A stretch of DNA of 64,000 nt from Aquamicrobium zhengzhouense (GCF_016124105.1 NZ_JADGMQ010000007.1:124001-188000), one strand, 5' to 3'. Numbered from the stretch's first letter, positions 1 to 9,764 are shown. Notes: generated from the sequence alone by a model not told the origin. Made by a program: numbers and translations.

Positions 1-423
1 GTCATGCAGATGGTTTGGCGCAAAGACCCTGAGATCTTCAATGCGCCCATCGGAATGGCTCAGGCGCACGTCATAGTGCAGGGCATCGTCGTGACGCTCG
101 ATGAAATTGACCGGGCGCTCCCCGACCAGCGCGACCAGCGGATAGCATTCAAGGCGGAAGCGGTTTTGTGGCGCCGCCTCATGCGTTGGATAGCTAATCT
201 CGATGGCCTGAACTCCATCGAGATTAATCTCTTCGAGAAACGCATGGAGAAGCGGCTTGTAGGCCGAACGAAGTCGTGCCTTCACACCCTTTTCGGCAAG
301 AAGGCGCTGCGCCGCAAGCCGTCTCGCTCGATCATCGAACAGCCAGGCTTCCAGTTCATCGCCTTCTTTGGCCCCGGCGATAATCCGGTCGAGGGTCCGT
401 TCAAAACTCTGTTCAAGCAACAT
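1..423 (-). CDS. Partial gene at the end of the pxp/dpp operon, function not recognised (possibly peptidase M14-like)
   Basis: An open frame of 141 codons runs from an ATG at 423 off the left edge without a stop, so only the N-terminal part is visible. It starts 8 bases after the dppC-like stop and continues the same operon. The protein is charged and helical at first (begins MLLEQSFERTLDRII) with a SAYKPLLH stretch near residue 65, then becomes more beta-like. It has no signal peptide or membrane segment. I vaguely associate this N-terminus with zinc-carboxypeptidase (M14) proteins found beside peptide importers, but the zinc-binding part would lie outside the window, so that name is a guess. 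Being a coding gene is much surer than its function. Confidence 0.7.
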   Translation of the reverse strand, partial: MLLEQSFERTLDRIIAGAKEGDELEAWLFDDRARRLAAQRLLAEKGVKARLRSAYKPLLHAFLEEINLDGVQAIEISYPTHEAAPQNRFRLECYPLVALVGERPVNFIERHDDALHYDVRLSHSDGRIEDLRVFAPNHLHD

Positions 424-431
424 TGTCAGTA

Positions 432-1283
432 TCACGGTCTGGAGCTGCGTCCGCTCGGGTCAAGGCTGTCCCGCAGCCAGTCGCCGAGGAGGTTGAGGCC
501 GAGCACGGTCAGAAGGATCGCCAGACCGGGAAAAACACTGACCCACCAGGCGGTTTGCAAATAAGTCCGGCCATCGGCCAGCATTCCGCCCCAGCTCGGC
601 GTGCTCGGATCAATACCAAGACCAAGGAAGGTCAGGCTGCTCTCGAGCAGAATGTTGTTCGCGACATTGAGGGTCATCAGCACGATGACCGGGCCCAACA
701 GATTTGGCAAAAGGTGCTGGAAGATGATCCGCCAGTTGGTGACGCCGATTGCGCGCGCCGACAGCACGAACTCGCGTTCGCGCAGGGTCAGAACCTGTCC
801 CCGGACGAGACGGGCATATTTCACCCACTCCGACACGATCAGCAGGATGATCGTGTTGGTCAGGCTGGGGCCGACAATGGCGACAAAGGTCATCGCCAAC
901 AGGATGAAGGGCAGGGCGAGCTGGATGTCGGCAAAGCGCATCAGCAGCATATCCCAGAAGCCGCGATAATAGCCCGCGACTAGGCCGAGTACGACGCCAA
1001 GCAGCACCGCACCAATCACCGAAACAACGCCGACGAGGAGCGAAACCTTGCCGCCTGCGAGCACGCGGGCAAGAACGTCACGGCCAAGCGGATCGGTGCC
1101 GAACGGATGTGTCCAGTTGGTGAACGGGGCGGTGAGGCGCGCGGCCAGATCCACCTTCGTTGCCCCGCCGGGGAAAAGCACCTCGGAGAAAAGAACGCCG
1201 AAACAGATGATCGCGGTCAGCGAGGCGCCGATGATGAATTCGAGGTTGTAGAACCTGCTTCGACGGGCTGTGGTCGTGGCCAT
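432..1283 (-). CDS. dppC: Peptide ABC transporter permease, DppC-like
   Basis: Inner-membrane permease of a dipeptide/oligopeptide/nickel-type ABC importer, 283 residues. It shows an N-terminal membrane segment, a periplasmic loop with the GTDPLGRDV signature of DppC/OppC proteins, then about five more membrane helices. The cytoplasmic coupling loop includes SARAIGVTNWRIIFQHLLPN, the EAA-like motif that contacts the ATPase. An ATG at 1337 would give 18 more residues, but that start overlaps dppB. The ATG at 1283 is preceded by GGAG and begins 4 bases after the dppB stop, so it is preferred. The partner permease, binding protein and fused ATPase lie just upstream in the same operon. Confidence 0.93.
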   Translation of the reverse strand: MATTTARRSRFYNLEFIIGASLTAIICFGVLFSEVLFPGGATKVDLAARLTAPFTNWTHPFGTDPLGRDVLARVLAGGKVSLLVGVVSVIGAVLLGVVLGLVAGYYRGFWDMLLMRFADIQLALPFILLAMTFVAIVGPSLTNTIILLIVSEWVKYARLVRGQVLTLREREFVLSARAIGVTNWRIIFQHLLPNLLGPVIVLMTLNVANNILLESSLTFLGLGIDPSTPSWGGMLADGRTYLQTAWWVSVFPGLAILLTVLGLNLLGDWLRDSLDPSGRSSRP

Positions 1284-1287
1284 GGTG

Positions 1288-2214
1288 CTACTCCAACCGG
1301 ATACGCGGATCGACGAGGCCGTAAGCGATGTCGACAATGAGATTGACCGCCACGATCAGCAGCGCAAGGACAGTGATCACGGCCTGAAGAACCGGATAGT
1401 CGCGCGCATTGACCGCATCGAAGGCGAGGGTGCCAAGGCCCGGCCAGCTGAAGACCTTCTCGATGACTACGAGGCCGCCGAGCATGCCGCCAAACTGCAG
1501 GCCGAAATAGGTGATGAGCGGGATCGCGCAGTTCCTCAGCGCATGCTTGTAGAGAACCTTGCTCTCGCTCAGCCCTTTTGCCCGGGCGACCATCACATAT
1601 TGCGACTGCAGAGTTTCGAGCATGGCCGTTCGCACCAGCCGCACATTGGTCGCAGTCAGGATGATGCCCATGGTCAGCGTCGGCATGATGTAGCTTTCGA
1701 AGCTTCCCATCCCGCTTGGTGGCAACAGGCCAAGGGCGATCGAGAACAACAGGACCAGCATCGTGGCCAGCCAGAAGTTCGGGAAGGATACGCCGACCAG
1801 CGAGAAGATGCGGATCATCTGATCCGCTGCCTTGCCGCGAGAGACAGCCGCCCAGATACCGAGCGGGATCGACATGACAATCGAGACCAGCATCGAGACG
1901 AAAGCGAGCTTCAGGGTCGATGGTGCTGCTGCCGCAATCAGGCCGGAAACCGGCGCGCCGCCAGCGAAACTGCGGCCGAGGTCAAACGTCACCAGCCCTT
2001 TCAGGAACTCGAAATACTGCAGGTAGAAGGGTTTGTCGGTGCCGAGCGCTGCGCGCACGCGTTCCAGGTCGGCTTCCGACATGGAACCGCCGCCGCCGGC
2101 AAACATCATCACAGCCGGGTCGCCTGTCAGGCGGACGGCATAGGATACGAACAGCGTAATGACGATGACGACGAAGATCGCCTGCAATATTCGCTTGAAG
2201 AGATAGGTTGCCAC
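1288..2214 (-). CDS. dppB: Peptide ABC transporter permease, DppB-like
   Basis: First permease of the peptide importer, about 308 residues with six predicted membrane helices. The N-terminus (TYLFKRILQAIFVVIVITL) is typical of DppB/OppB/GsiC proteins. The EAA-type loop VMVARAKGLSESKVLYKHALRN sits near the middle, and the C-terminus ends in the usual DPRIRLE. I place the start at a GTG (2214). An ATG at 2244 is in frame but lies inside a strong hairpin that follows the binding-protein gene. The product pairs with DppC to form the channel used by the binding protein encoded upstream. Confidence 0.92.
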   Translation of the reverse strand: MATYLFKRILQAIFVVIVITLFVSYAVRLTGDPAVMMFAGGGGSMSEADLERVRAALGTDKPFYLQYFEFLKGLVTFDLGRSFAGGAPVSGLIAAAAPSTLKLAFVSMLVSIVMSIPLGIWAAVSRGKAADQMIRIFSLVGVSFPNFWLATMLVLLFSIALGLLPPSGMGSFESYIMPTLTMGIILTATNVRLVRTAMLETLQSQYVMVARAKGLSESKVLYKHALRNCAIPLITYFGLQFGGMLGGLVVIEKVFSWPGLGTLAFDAVNARDYPVLQAVITVLALLIVAVNLIVDIAYGLVDPRIRLE

Positions 2215-2232
2215 GATCCGACCCCGGAGTGG

Positions 2233-2258
2233 GGAGCGCCGCACAATTGCGGCGCTCC
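2233..2258 (-). promoter_or_regulatory. Intercistronic hairpin between dppA and dppB
   Basis: A perfect 10-bp inverted repeat (GGAGCGCCGC / GCGGCGCTCC) with a 6-base loop lies 8 bases past the dppA stop and before dppB. There is no T tract, so it is not a classic terminator. Hairpins here commonly protect the 3' end of the binding-protein message and lower expression of the permeases. That role is inferred. Confidence 0.6.
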
Positions 2259-2266
2259 GATTGACA

Positions 2267-3799
2267 TTACTCGACGGTGATTTCGTTGAGCTTCAGACGG
2301 TTGTCCGGTGCTGCGACGAAATTCTTGACGCGCTTGCTGACACCGTAAATCGCGTTGGTGTTGTACAGCGGAAGCTCAAGTGCCTGATCGGCGACGTACT
2401 TGCCGATCTCCTTCAGAACCTTCTCGCGCTCGTTGCGGTCGGTGAGCGGGCGCTGCGACTCCAGCAGACGATCGAGTTCCGGATCGTTGCCGTACGGGTT
2501 CCACTGTTCGCCGGTGTGGTACATGGCGTAGGCAGTGTTGTCGTAGTCGAACGTCCAGCCACCCCACTTCTGCTGGAACATCGCACCGGTCTTGCCCTGC
2601 GGGATGATGTCCGAGATGAGCGTGCTGGTCTCATACGGCTTGATGGTCGGGTTGAGCCCAACCGCCTGCAGGTAGCTGACGATCACCTGAGCGACTTCAT
2701 TCATCGAAGCGTCATTGCTCCGAATGTCGATCTGCAGCGGGGCACCTTGCGGGATACCTGCTTCTGCAAGCAGCTTCTTCGCGCCTTCCGGATCGTAGGG
2801 CAGGCCTTGCAGCTCCGGATCGTGGCCGAAGGAGAGCGCGCTCTGGAAGCTGACGATCTCCGACGCCTGACCGGCAAGGATGGCTTCAACGATGGTCGCG
2901 CGGTCCACCGACATGATGATCGCCTGACGGACCTTGAGGTCCGTGGTGATGCCATCACGCGTGTTGAAGCGAAGTGCATCGACCGTTGGCCCGGGGACGC
3001 TGACGACCTCAAGGTTCGACGCACCCTCGATGACCGGAATCATCGCAATCGGAATGGTCGGCGGAACCACGATGTCGATGCGGCCGGCCTGAAGCTCGGC
3101 AACCGCGGTCGACGGCTCGGAGATGAAGCGGTAGTTCAGCTCGGAGATCTTGGGAGCACCGCCCCAATAATCCGGATTGGCTTCAAGCTTGATGTCGACC
3201 TTCGGATTGTAGGAGACGAACTTGAATGCGCCGGTTCCGACCGGGTTCAGGTTGAACGCTTCGCCCTGTTCCTGGACATATTTCGGGGGGACGATCATCG
3301 CGCCATAGCCGGCAAGCTTCGTCAGAAGCACCGGGTCGGGAGCGTTCAGCTTGAAGTCGACCGTGAAGGGATCGATGATCTCGACACTTTCGATCGAGGT
3401 GTAGTTCGAGCGCTGGGGACCCTTCGCACCTTCATCGCCAAGGAGACGGTCGAAGGTGAACTTGACCGCTTCAGCGTTGAACTCTTCGCCATTGTGGAAC
3501 TTCACATTCTGGCGAAGTTTGAAGCGGATGCGCTTGCCATCATCCAGCTCTTCCCAGGACTCGGCGAGACCCGGAACGATCTCCATGTCGGGACCGCGAT
3601 AGGTCAGGCCGTCATAAATGTTGGTCGCGACCGCTGCCCAGGCGACAAGGAAGGTGTCGATCGGATCCCAGCTTGCTGGATCCTGCGGGACCGAAACCGT
3701 GACCGTGCCTTCGGCATAAGCAGGCACTGTTGCGAAGGAGACGCCACCAAGCGCAACGGCTGTCAGGCCTGCCAGAATTCCCCGTCTTATGATTTTCAT
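2267..3799 (-). CDS. dppA: Peptide ABC transporter periplasmic binding protein, DppA-like
   Basis: Family 5 extracellular solute-binding protein of 510 residues. A Sec signal peptide (KIIRRGILAGLTAVALGG...AYA) is followed by the family pattern: DPASWDPIDT near the N-terminus, LAESWEELDDGKRIRFKLRQ, FHNGEEFNAEAVKFTFDR, and VGTGAFKF. The ATG at 3799 has GAGGAG about 8 bases upstream; a GTG and another ATG slightly upstream are alternatives. The gene lies directly after the fused ATPase gene and ahead of dppB and dppC. Because the operon starts with 5-oxoprolinase genes, ligands may include pyroglutamyl or other glutamate-containing peptides. The sequence alone does not define the ligand. Confidence 0.93.
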   Translation of the reverse strand: MKIIRRGILAGLTAVALGGVSFATVPAYAEGTVTVSVPQDPASWDPIDTFLVAWAAVATNIYDGLTYRGPDMEIVPGLAESWEELDDGKRIRFKLRQNVKFHNGEEFNAEAVKFTFDRLLGDEGAKGPQRSNYTSIESVEIIDPFTVDFKLNAPDPVLLTKLAGYGAMIVPPKYVQEQGEAFNLNPVGTGAFKFVSYNPKVDIKLEANPDYWGGAPKISELNYRFISEPSTAVAELQAGRIDIVVPPTIPIAMIPVIEGASNLEVVSVPGPTVDALRFNTRDGITTDLKVRQAIIMSVDRATIVEAILAGQASEIVSFQSALSFGHDPELQGLPYDPEGAKKLLAEAGIPQGAPLQIDIRSNDASMNEVAQVIVSYLQAVGLNPTIKPYETSTLISDIIPQGKTGAMFQQKWGGWTFDYDNTAYAMYHTGEQWNPYGNDPELDRLLESQRPLTDRNEREKVLKEIGKYVADQALELPLYNTNAIYGVSKRVKNFVAAPDNRLKLNEITVE

Positions 3800-3825
3800 C
3801 TGCATCACTCCTCTACGCGATTTGG

Positions 3826-5637
3826 TCAGGCACCCCGCGCCACAAAGTGGCCGGGGGATATTTCGTCGTGGCCGAGAATGGCCGGCTCATCGCCCACCCG
3901 GCGCACGGGATTGGGAATCTCGCCCTCGATCCGGATCTCGGCGCGGTCAAAAGCCGGGTCGGCAATCGGCACCGCGGAAAGTAGTCGCTTGGTGTAGGGA
4001 TGAGACGTCTGTTCGAAGATTTGCTGGCGGCTGCCCATTTCCATGATCTGTCCAAGATAGAGCACGGCAACGCGATGGCTCATCTGCTCGACGACAGCCA
4101 GATCATGACTGATGAACAGGTAGGACAGGCCAAGATCAGCCTGCAGATCCATGAACAAATTGATGATCTGCGCCTGGATCGAGACATCGAGCGCCGAAAG
4201 CGCTTCATCGGCGATGATCAGCTTGGGGTTCGAGGCAAGGGCTCTGGCAATACAGATGCGCTGGCGCTGGCCACCGGAGAACTCGTGCGGGTAGCGTGAG
4301 GCGACCGCCGAGGGCAGCCCGACGCGCTCGAGCAATTCGTGGACGCGCTTCGTCACCTGCTTGCGGTCGCCGATGAGCCCGTGCGTGTGGATCGGCTCGG
4401 CAATTGAAAAGCCGACTGTCTTGCGCGGGTCCAGCGAGGCGAACGGATCCTGGAAGATGTATTGCACTTCCTGCCGCATCTTGAAGAGTTCAGCTGACGA
4501 CATGTCGGCAAAACTCTTGCCTCGGACGCGGATCACGCCCGACTGTGCCCGTTGCAATTGCTGGATGGTGCGGCCGATCGTTGATTTTCCGGAGCCGGAT
4601 TCGCCCACAAGCGCCAGGGTTTCGCCCGGATAAACGTCAAAGCTGACCTTGGAGACGGCGCTGAGACGGTGGGTGACCTTGCCGAAGAAGTTCTTGCGGA
4701 TGTCGAACCGCACCAGCATGTCTTCGACAGACAGAAGCGGCTCGTCAGTACGCACCGTGTCCTGCACACGCTCCTCGCCGACAACTTTCGGCTGGCCATC
4801 TTCGAGGACGGTGAGAGGACGGCGCTTGGGCAGGCGCTCGCCTTTCATGCTGCCAAGGCGGGGAACCGCTGACAGCAGGGTGCGCGTATATGGATGCTGG
4901 GGATTGGCGAAGATCTCGCGGACCGGACCTTCCTCGACCTTGCGGCCCTTCCACATCACAACGACATGGTCGGCCATCTCGGCGACCACACCCATATCGT
5001 GCGTGATGAAGATCATCCCCATGCCGAGCTCGCGCTGCAGATCGCGCATGATGGTGAGGATCTGCGCCTGAATCGTAACATCGAGCGCGGTTGTCGGCTC
5101 GTCCGCGATCAGCAGCTTTGGCCGGCAGGCCAGCGCCATCGCGATCATCGCACGCTGGCGCATGCCGCCTGAAAGCTGATGCGGGTAGCGCTTCATCAGA
5201 TTGGCGGCATCCGGCAGACGCACCATTTCCAGCAGCTGGCGAACCTTGTCCTCAGCCACAGCGCGCGAGACGTTTTCGTGCAGCAGGATGGCTTCGCTGA
5301 TCTGATCGCCCACGGTGAAGACCGGGTTCAGCGAGGTCATTGGCTCCTGGAAGATCATGGCGATCTCATTGCCGCGAATGGACCGCATTTCCTTTTGCGT
5401 CGCCTGGGCAAGGTCGCGGCCCTCGAACATGATCTTGCCGCTCTTGAAGTGAGCACCAAGATTGTCCGTCAGGCGCATGATCGACAGCGAGGTCATCGAC
5501 TTGCCGGAGCCGGATTCGCCGACGACGGCAACGGTCTGGCCGGCTTCAACCGTAAAGCTCAGATTCTCGACCACGCGGTTTTCGCCAAATGCGACGGTCA
5601 GGTCTTCAACAGAGAGAAGAGGAGTTTGGGTCGTCAT
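3826..5637 (-). CDS. Fused peptide ABC transporter ATPase (DppD-DppF type)
   Basis: Single 603-residue polypeptide carrying two complete nucleotide-binding domains, as in GsiA and YejF. The first has Walker A GESGSGKS at residues 40-47, signature LSGGMRQR and Walker [13 protein letters not shown]. The second, after a linker of roughly 50 residues, repeats GESGSGKS, then FSGGQRQR and [12 protein letters not shown]. Both halves end with the oligopeptide-type C-terminal extension ([12 protein letters not shown] and [12 protein letters not shown]). In the second domain the Walker B is followed by EA rather than the usual EP, still with the catalytic glutamate. The start ATG overlaps the biotin carboxylase stop as ATGA, showing translational coupling. 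An in-frame ATG at 5841 was rejected because it lies deep inside the upstream gene. Confidence 0.94.
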   Translation of the reverse strand: MTTQTPLLSVEDLTVAFGENRVVENLSFTVEAGQTVAVVGESGSGKSMTSLSIMRLTDNLGAHFKSGKIMFEGRDLAQATQKEMRSIRGNEIAMIFQEPMTSLNPVFTVGDQISEAILLHENVSRAVAEDKVRQLLEMVRLPDAANLMKRYPHQLSGGMRQRAMIAMALACRPKLLIADEPTTALDVTIQAQILTIMRDLQRELGMGMIFITHDMGVVAEMADHVVVMWKGRKVEEGPVREIFANPQHPYTRTLLSAVPRLGSMKGERLPKRRPLTVLEDGQPKVVGEERVQDTVRTDEPLLSVEDMLVRFDIRKNFFGKVTHRLSAVSKVSFDVYPGETLALVGESGSGKSTIGRTIQQLQRAQSGVIRVRGKSFADMSSAELFKMRQEVQYIFQDPFASLDPRKTVGFSIAEPIHTHGLIGDRKQVTKRVHELLERVGLPSAVASRYPHEFSGGQRQRICIARALASNPKLIIADEALSALDVSIQAQIINLFMDLQADLGLSYLFISHDLAVVEQMSHRVAVLYLGQIMEMGSRQQIFEQTSHPYTKRLLSAVPIADPAFDRAEIRIEGEIPNPVRRVGDEPAILGHDEISPGHFVARGA

Positions 5638-7397
5638 TCTGTCGGCTTCTCCGGTTCGGCGGACGCTTGGGTCGACCGAACTTCTCCAAGAATATCCCCA
5701 GCACTGACCGATGTTCCTTCGGCCACAGATATTGAAAGCACGCCGGCGCATCCCGCAAGGATCGGCGTCTCCATTTTCATTGCTTCGATGATGGCCAGCA
5801 CATCGCCTTGCTGAACGGGCAAGCGCGCCGCCGCCCGCCACGCGACAAGCGTACCGGACATCGGAGCGCGGACCTGGCCGGGAGAATCATCGGTAGTCGC
5901 GTCGAGTTCTTCGGCGACGTCTGCGTCACCTGAACCGAAAACCGTCCAATAGGCACGCGGTACATTGACGTCAACCATCTCGCCTTCGATCTCGATCCGT
6001 GCCTGCCGGGTTTGGGGCGTGCGCGCGGGTTTCGCGCGGGCATCGGCCTCGATGATAGCGGCGAATTCCGTCTCGATCCATCTTGTATGGACATTGAACT
6101 CGGGGCCGGCGAAATCCGGCTGCTCAAGCACCTCACGATGGAACGGCAGGACGGTCGGAACGCCCTCGATCTTGAATTCGGCCAGCGCTCTTCTTGCTCG
6201 CCGAATGGCGTGATCGCGGGTCTGACCGGTCACGATCAGCTTCGACGTCAACGAGTCGAAATGGCTTGGGATGACCGATCCGCTTTCGACGCCGGTATCG
6301 AGGCGCACGCCCGGCCCGGACGGCGGATCAAACCGCTTGATTTCGCCAAAGGCGGGAAGGAAGCCGCGTCCCGGATCTTCCGCATTGATACGAAATTCGA
6401 GCGAGTGACCGCGAGGAGCTGGCGTCTCGCTGATCGACAAGGGCAGACCGTCAGCAATGCGCAGCTGTTCGATGACGAGGTCGATGCCCGCCGTCTCTTC
6501 GGTGATCGGATGCTCGACTTGAAGCCGCGTATTGACTTCGAGGAACGACAAAACGCCAGCGGAGCTGAGCAGGTATTCGACGGTGCCTGCACCGACGTAC
6601 CCTGCTTCCCGGCAGATTGCGGCAGCGGATTCGTGGATCGTGGCGCGCTGCGCGTCGGATATGAAGGGAGCCGGAGCTTCCTCAACCAGCTTCTGGTTGC
6701 GCCGCTGCAGCGAGCAATCTCTCGTGCCGACCACAACGACATTGCCATGGGTGTCGGCAATGACCTGCGCCTCAATGTGGCGCGGACGATCAAGATATTG
6801 TTCGATGAAGCATTCGCCACGACCGAAAGCGACAAGTGCCTCGCGCCGCGCAGACTCAAAGAGTTCCTCAACTTCAGCCAGATCGTGGGCGATCTTCAGG
6901 CCGCGTCCGCCGCCGCCATGCGCAGCCTTGATTGCGATCGGCATCCCGATCTGGCGGGCAAAAGCCAACGCATCCGCCGCGCTGTCGAGAGCGTTTTCAC
7001 TGCCCTTGGCGAGGGGAGCGCCAATGCGAGCCGCGGTACGCCGCGCCTCGAGCTTGTCGCCGAGCGAGCGAATGACATCTGCGGACGGGCCGATCCAAAT
7101 GAGCCCGGCATCGACCACTGCCTCGGCAAATTCCGCGCTTTCCGACAGGAAGCCATAGCCCGGATGCACGGCATCCGCGCCGCTACGCTTCGCGAGGCCG
7201 ATCAGCTTCTCGATGTCGAGATAGGTGTCTTTCGGGCCATTGCCGCCCAGCGCGAAGGCTTCGTCAGCATGGCGGACGAACAGAGCGTTCGCATCGTCGT
7301 CAGCGTAGACCGCGACCGACTTGACCCCATAATCGCGACACGCCCTGACAATGCGCAGGGCGATCTCACCGCGATTGGCGATCAGGACCTTCTTCAT
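5634..7397 (-). CDS. Biotin carboxylase fused to a biotin carboxyl carrier domain
   Basis: 587-residue AccC-type protein. The biotin carboxylase part spans roughly residues 1-445 (IANRGEIALRI at the start, glycine-rich ATP-grasp loop GGGGRGLKIA, and EVNTRLQVEHPITEE of the active site). After a linker, a C-terminal biotinyl domain carries EAMKM with the biotin-accepting lysine at residue 541. It resembles the alpha subunit of acyl-CoA carboxylases, but no carboxyltransferase beta subunit is nearby. Instead it overlaps pxpBC upstream (ATGA), a protein family whose names include 'biotin-dependent carboxyltransferase' and allophanate hydrolase subunits. A carboxylation step connected with 5-oxoproline or peptide breakdown is therefore an inference from context. 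Confidence 0.92.
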   Translation of the reverse strand: MKKVLIANRGEIALRIVRACRDYGVKSVAVYADDDANALFVRHADEAFALGGNGPKDTYLDIEKLIGLAKRSGADAVHPGYGFLSESAEFAEAVVDAGLIWIGPSADVIRSLGDKLEARRTAARIGAPLAKGSENALDSAADALAFARQIGMPIAIKAAHGGGGRGLKIAHDLAEVEELFESARREALVAFGRGECFIEQYLDRPRHIEAQVIADTHGNVVVVGTRDCSLQRRNQKLVEEAPAPFISDAQRATIHESAAAICREAGYVGAGTVEYLLSSAGVLSFLEVNTRLQVEHPITEETAGIDLVIEQLRIADGLPLSISETPAPRGHSLEFRINAEDPGRGFLPAFGEIKRFDPPSGPGVRLDTGVESGSVIPSHFDSLTSKLIVTGQTRDHAIRRARRALAEFKIEGVPTVLPFHREVLEQPDFAGPEFNVHTRWIETEFAAIIEADARAKPARTPQTRQARIEIEGEMVDVNVPRAYWTVFGSGDADVAEELDATTDDSPGQVRAPMSGTLVAWRAAARLPVQQGDVLAIIEAMKMETPILAGCAGVLSISVAEGTSVSAGDILGEVRSTQASAEPEKPTE

Positions 7398-8998
7398 GTT
7401 CTGCCGTTCATGTTCGTGCTGCCGATGGCATTGAAGCGAATGCGCGCTCCGGCGGGAATCTGGCTCGCTAAACCGAGTTGTTCGGCGCGAAGCGTTGCGA
7501 TGACAGGATAACCGCCCGTCACGGGGTGATCTTTCAGGAAGAGAACCGGCTGGCCATTTGCGGGCACCTGGATTGCGCCGGCAAGGGTCGCCTCGCTAGG
7601 CAATTCGCCTTGAACCAGACGCTCAAGCGCATCGCCCGTTAGCCGCATGCCGACCCGGTTGCTCTGCTGGCCCACAACCCACTCCTGGCTCAGGAATTGG
7701 CCCACCGCGTCTTGCGTGAACCAGTCGTGACGCGGCCCGAGATAGACATCAAGCGCGACAGTGTCACCCGCGCGCGGCATCGCAAAGGCAGGTTCGGCCG
7801 TTGGCTGTACGGCAAGCCGCGTCTTCGTCGGGTTCAGCGGCACCAGATCACCAGCCTTGACCGGTTCGGGACCAAGTTGCGCCAAAGTATCGGCAGACGC
7901 GCTGCCGAGGACCAGTGTGAAATCAAAGCCGCCGCGTACTGCAAGATAAGACCGGACGCCTGCGCTCGGCGCTTCAATCGTGACGACATCACCATCATCG
8001 AGCGCGAGAGCTGTCCACGATTTCAGGCTTGTCCTAGCCCCATCAGAGTCGAGGACAGCTATGCTTTCGGCCGCTCCGGTGACCGCCGCAACGATTTTAC
8101 CGTTGACCCTGAACGTGAACGGCGCAGGCGGAATTTCCAGCGCGACTGCCGAACGTGCATTCCCAACAATGCGATTGGCCGAAAGGTAGGAAGCGCTATC
8201 TGCTGCACCGGAAAGGCTGATCCCATGTTGAGACAGGCCGGGACGGCCAAGATCTTGCGCCAGGACCGGCAAAGGTGCGGAAATCACCTCGATTGAGCAG
8301 GCGGCGTCAGCCTTGCGGACTGCGGAGACTGCGGTGTTTTCGCGAAGGGTCTCAAAGCTCTGCACAGCCCGGAAACGCACCCGAAGTCCCGGCCGCAACA
8401 GGGCAGCGGGCTCGCGGTTGATGTCGAACATCGCCAGATCCGTGCGACCGATCAGCTGCCATCCGCCGGGGCTCGCCTTCGGATAAACGCCGGTAAATTC
8501 ACCGGCCAGACCGACAGCTCCTTCCGGAACAATCGTTCGCGGCGAGGAGCGGCGCGGGACATGAAGGTTTGTTGTTCCGCCGGACAGATAGGCAAAGCCC
8601 GGCGCAAACCCGGTGAATGCGACCGAGAAAATCGTTTCCGTGTGGCGGCGGATGACTTCATCGACATCGCAGCCGAGGATTTGGGCTACGTCGGTGAGAT
8701 CTTCTCCGTCGTAGACTACCGGGATCTCGACGATTTCGCCTGCCTGACCGAGATCTGTGTCAGCGCTGCGCGCCAGAACCTGCTCAACAATCTCGTTGCG
8801 ATTCGTAATTTGCGCGTCATGGCGAACGAGCAGGGTGCGAGCGCCGGGCACGAATTCTTCGATACCGGCTACCGGATCAGCCGTCAGTCCGGCACTTGCC
8901 GACATCACCTCGGCGAGCGTGTCAAACTCGATGAGGAACGCGCCCGGCCGCATGGGCAGAACTCGCGCTCGAGAAGATGATGACGGCGAATTTTGCAT
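7394..8998 (-). CDS. Fused 5-oxoprolinase subunits B and C (KipI-KipA type)
   Basis: 534-residue fusion. The N-terminal half (about residues 15-225) is PxpB/KipI-like, with TGFAPGFAYL and VPEGAVGLAG as family motifs. The C-terminal half (about 235-530) is PxpC/KipA-like, with QDLGRPGLSQHG, SYLAVRGG, SNRVGMRL and HPVTGGYPVIA. With PxpA these subunits form the prokaryotic ATP-dependent 5-oxoprolinase that opens 5-oxoproline to glutamate. The same fold is found in urea amidolyase and allophanate hydrolase. The gene starts one base after the pxpA stop and overlaps the next gene as ATGA, so the three cytosolic proteins are tightly co-translated. Confidence 0.93.
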   Translation of the reverse strand: MQNSPSSSSRARVLPMRPGAFLIEFDTLAEVMSASAGLTADPVAGIEEFVPGARTLLVRHDAQITNRNEIVEQVLARSADTDLGQAGEIVEIPVVYDGEDLTDVAQILGCDVDEVIRRHTETIFSVAFTGFAPGFAYLSGGTTNLHVPRRSSPRTIVPEGAVGLAGEFTGVYPKASPGGWQLIGRTDLAMFDINREPAALLRPGLRVRFRAVQSFETLRENTAVSAVRKADAACSIEVISAPLPVLAQDLGRPGLSQHGISLSGAADSASYLSANRIVGNARSAVALEIPPAPFTFRVNGKIVAAVTGAAESIAVLDSDGARTSLKSWTALALDDGDVVTIEAPSAGVRSYLAVRGGFDFTLVLGSASADTLAQLGPEPVKAGDLVPLNPTKTRLAVQPTAEPAFAMPRAGDTVALDVYLGPRHDWFTQDAVGQFLSQEWVVGQQSNRVGMRLTGDALERLVQGELPSEATLAGAIQVPANGQPVLFLKDHPVTGGYPVIATLRAEQLGLASQIPAGARIRFNAIGSTNMNGRT

Positions 8999-8999
8999 G

Positions 9000-9764
9000 T
9001 CAGATGGCCGGGGCGAAGGGTTCGATCCTCAGACCCGCAGCGTCGAAGGCCTGACGAACAGTACGCGCGAGGGCAACCGCATTCGGGGAGTCGCCGTGCA
9101 CACAGATCGACTGTGCGTTGAGCTTGATCGTCTGCCCGTCGATGGATTTGACCACGCCGTCCCGCGCCATTGCCAGCGCGCGCGATGCAACCTCGTTCAC
9201 GTCGTGGACGACAGCGCCCGGCTGGGTACGCGAAACCAACTGACCATCGGCAGTGTAGGCGCGGTCGGCAAAGACTTCTTCGACCACTGTCAGGCCTGCC
9301 GCACGCGCCTGTTCCACGACAGGAGCTCCGGCAAGCGCCAGCAAGACGAGTTCAGGATCAATCGCCTTGATCGCGCGGATGACGTCGTCAGCCTGCCGCT
9401 GATTGTGGGCAATCGTGTTATAGAGGGCGCCGTGCGGCTTGACGTAGGTAACCTTGGCCTTGGCTGCGGCAGCGAGGCCTTTGAGGGCACCGATCTGATA
9501 GATCACGTCCCCGAAAAGCTCTTCGCTGGTCGGCTCCATGTTCCTTCGGCCAAAGCCGGCAAGATCTCGATATCCGACATGGGCGCCGATGGCGATGTTG
9601 CGTTCGACGGCCGCCTTTATGGTGCGCAGAATTCCCGCGGGGTCACCAGCATGAAACCCACAGGCGATATTCGCGCTGCTGACAATGTCGAGCATGGCGA
9701 CGTCGTCGCCCATCGGCCAAGGCCCGAAGCTCTCGCCCAGATCGCTGTTTAGATCACAAACCAA
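9000..9764 (-). CDS. pxpA: 5-oxoprolinase subunit A (LamB/YcsF family)
   Basis: 254-residue cytosolic protein with the LamB/YcsF signatures [12 protein letters not shown] at the N-terminus, [11 protein letters not shown] near residue 33, [11 protein letters not shown], and HGALYN. It is full length for the family (about 250). With PxpB and PxpC it hydrolyses 5-oxoproline to glutamate at the expense of ATP. The start is a TTG at 9764 with GAGGTAAGA just upstream; no in-frame ATG is available before the conserved CDLN motif. It is the first gene of the long minus-strand operon and faces the GntR gene across a 228-base gap. Confidence 0.94.
   Translation of the reverse strand: MVCDLNSDLGESFGPWPMGDDVAMLDIVSSANIACGFHAGDPAGILRTIKAAVERNIAIGAHVGYRDLAGFGRRNMEPTSEELFGDVIYQIGALKGLAAAAKAKVTYVKPHGALYNTIAHNQRQADDVIRAIKAIDPELVLLALAGAPVVEQARAAGLTVVEEVFADRAYTADGQLVSRTQPGAVVHDVNEVASRALAMARDGVVKSIDGQTIKLNAQSICVHGDSPNAVALARTVRQAFDAAGLRIEPFAPAI

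Noticed and set aside
2261-3997. 578-codon plus-strand frame across dppA
   Set aside because: It is antisense to a strongly conserved binding-protein gene, has no recognisable motif and reflects high-GC codon bias on the other strand.
6012-7511. 499-codon plus-strand frame across the biotin carboxylase
   Set aside because: Shadow of a gene with intact ATP-grasp and biotin motifs; no ribosome site or family features.
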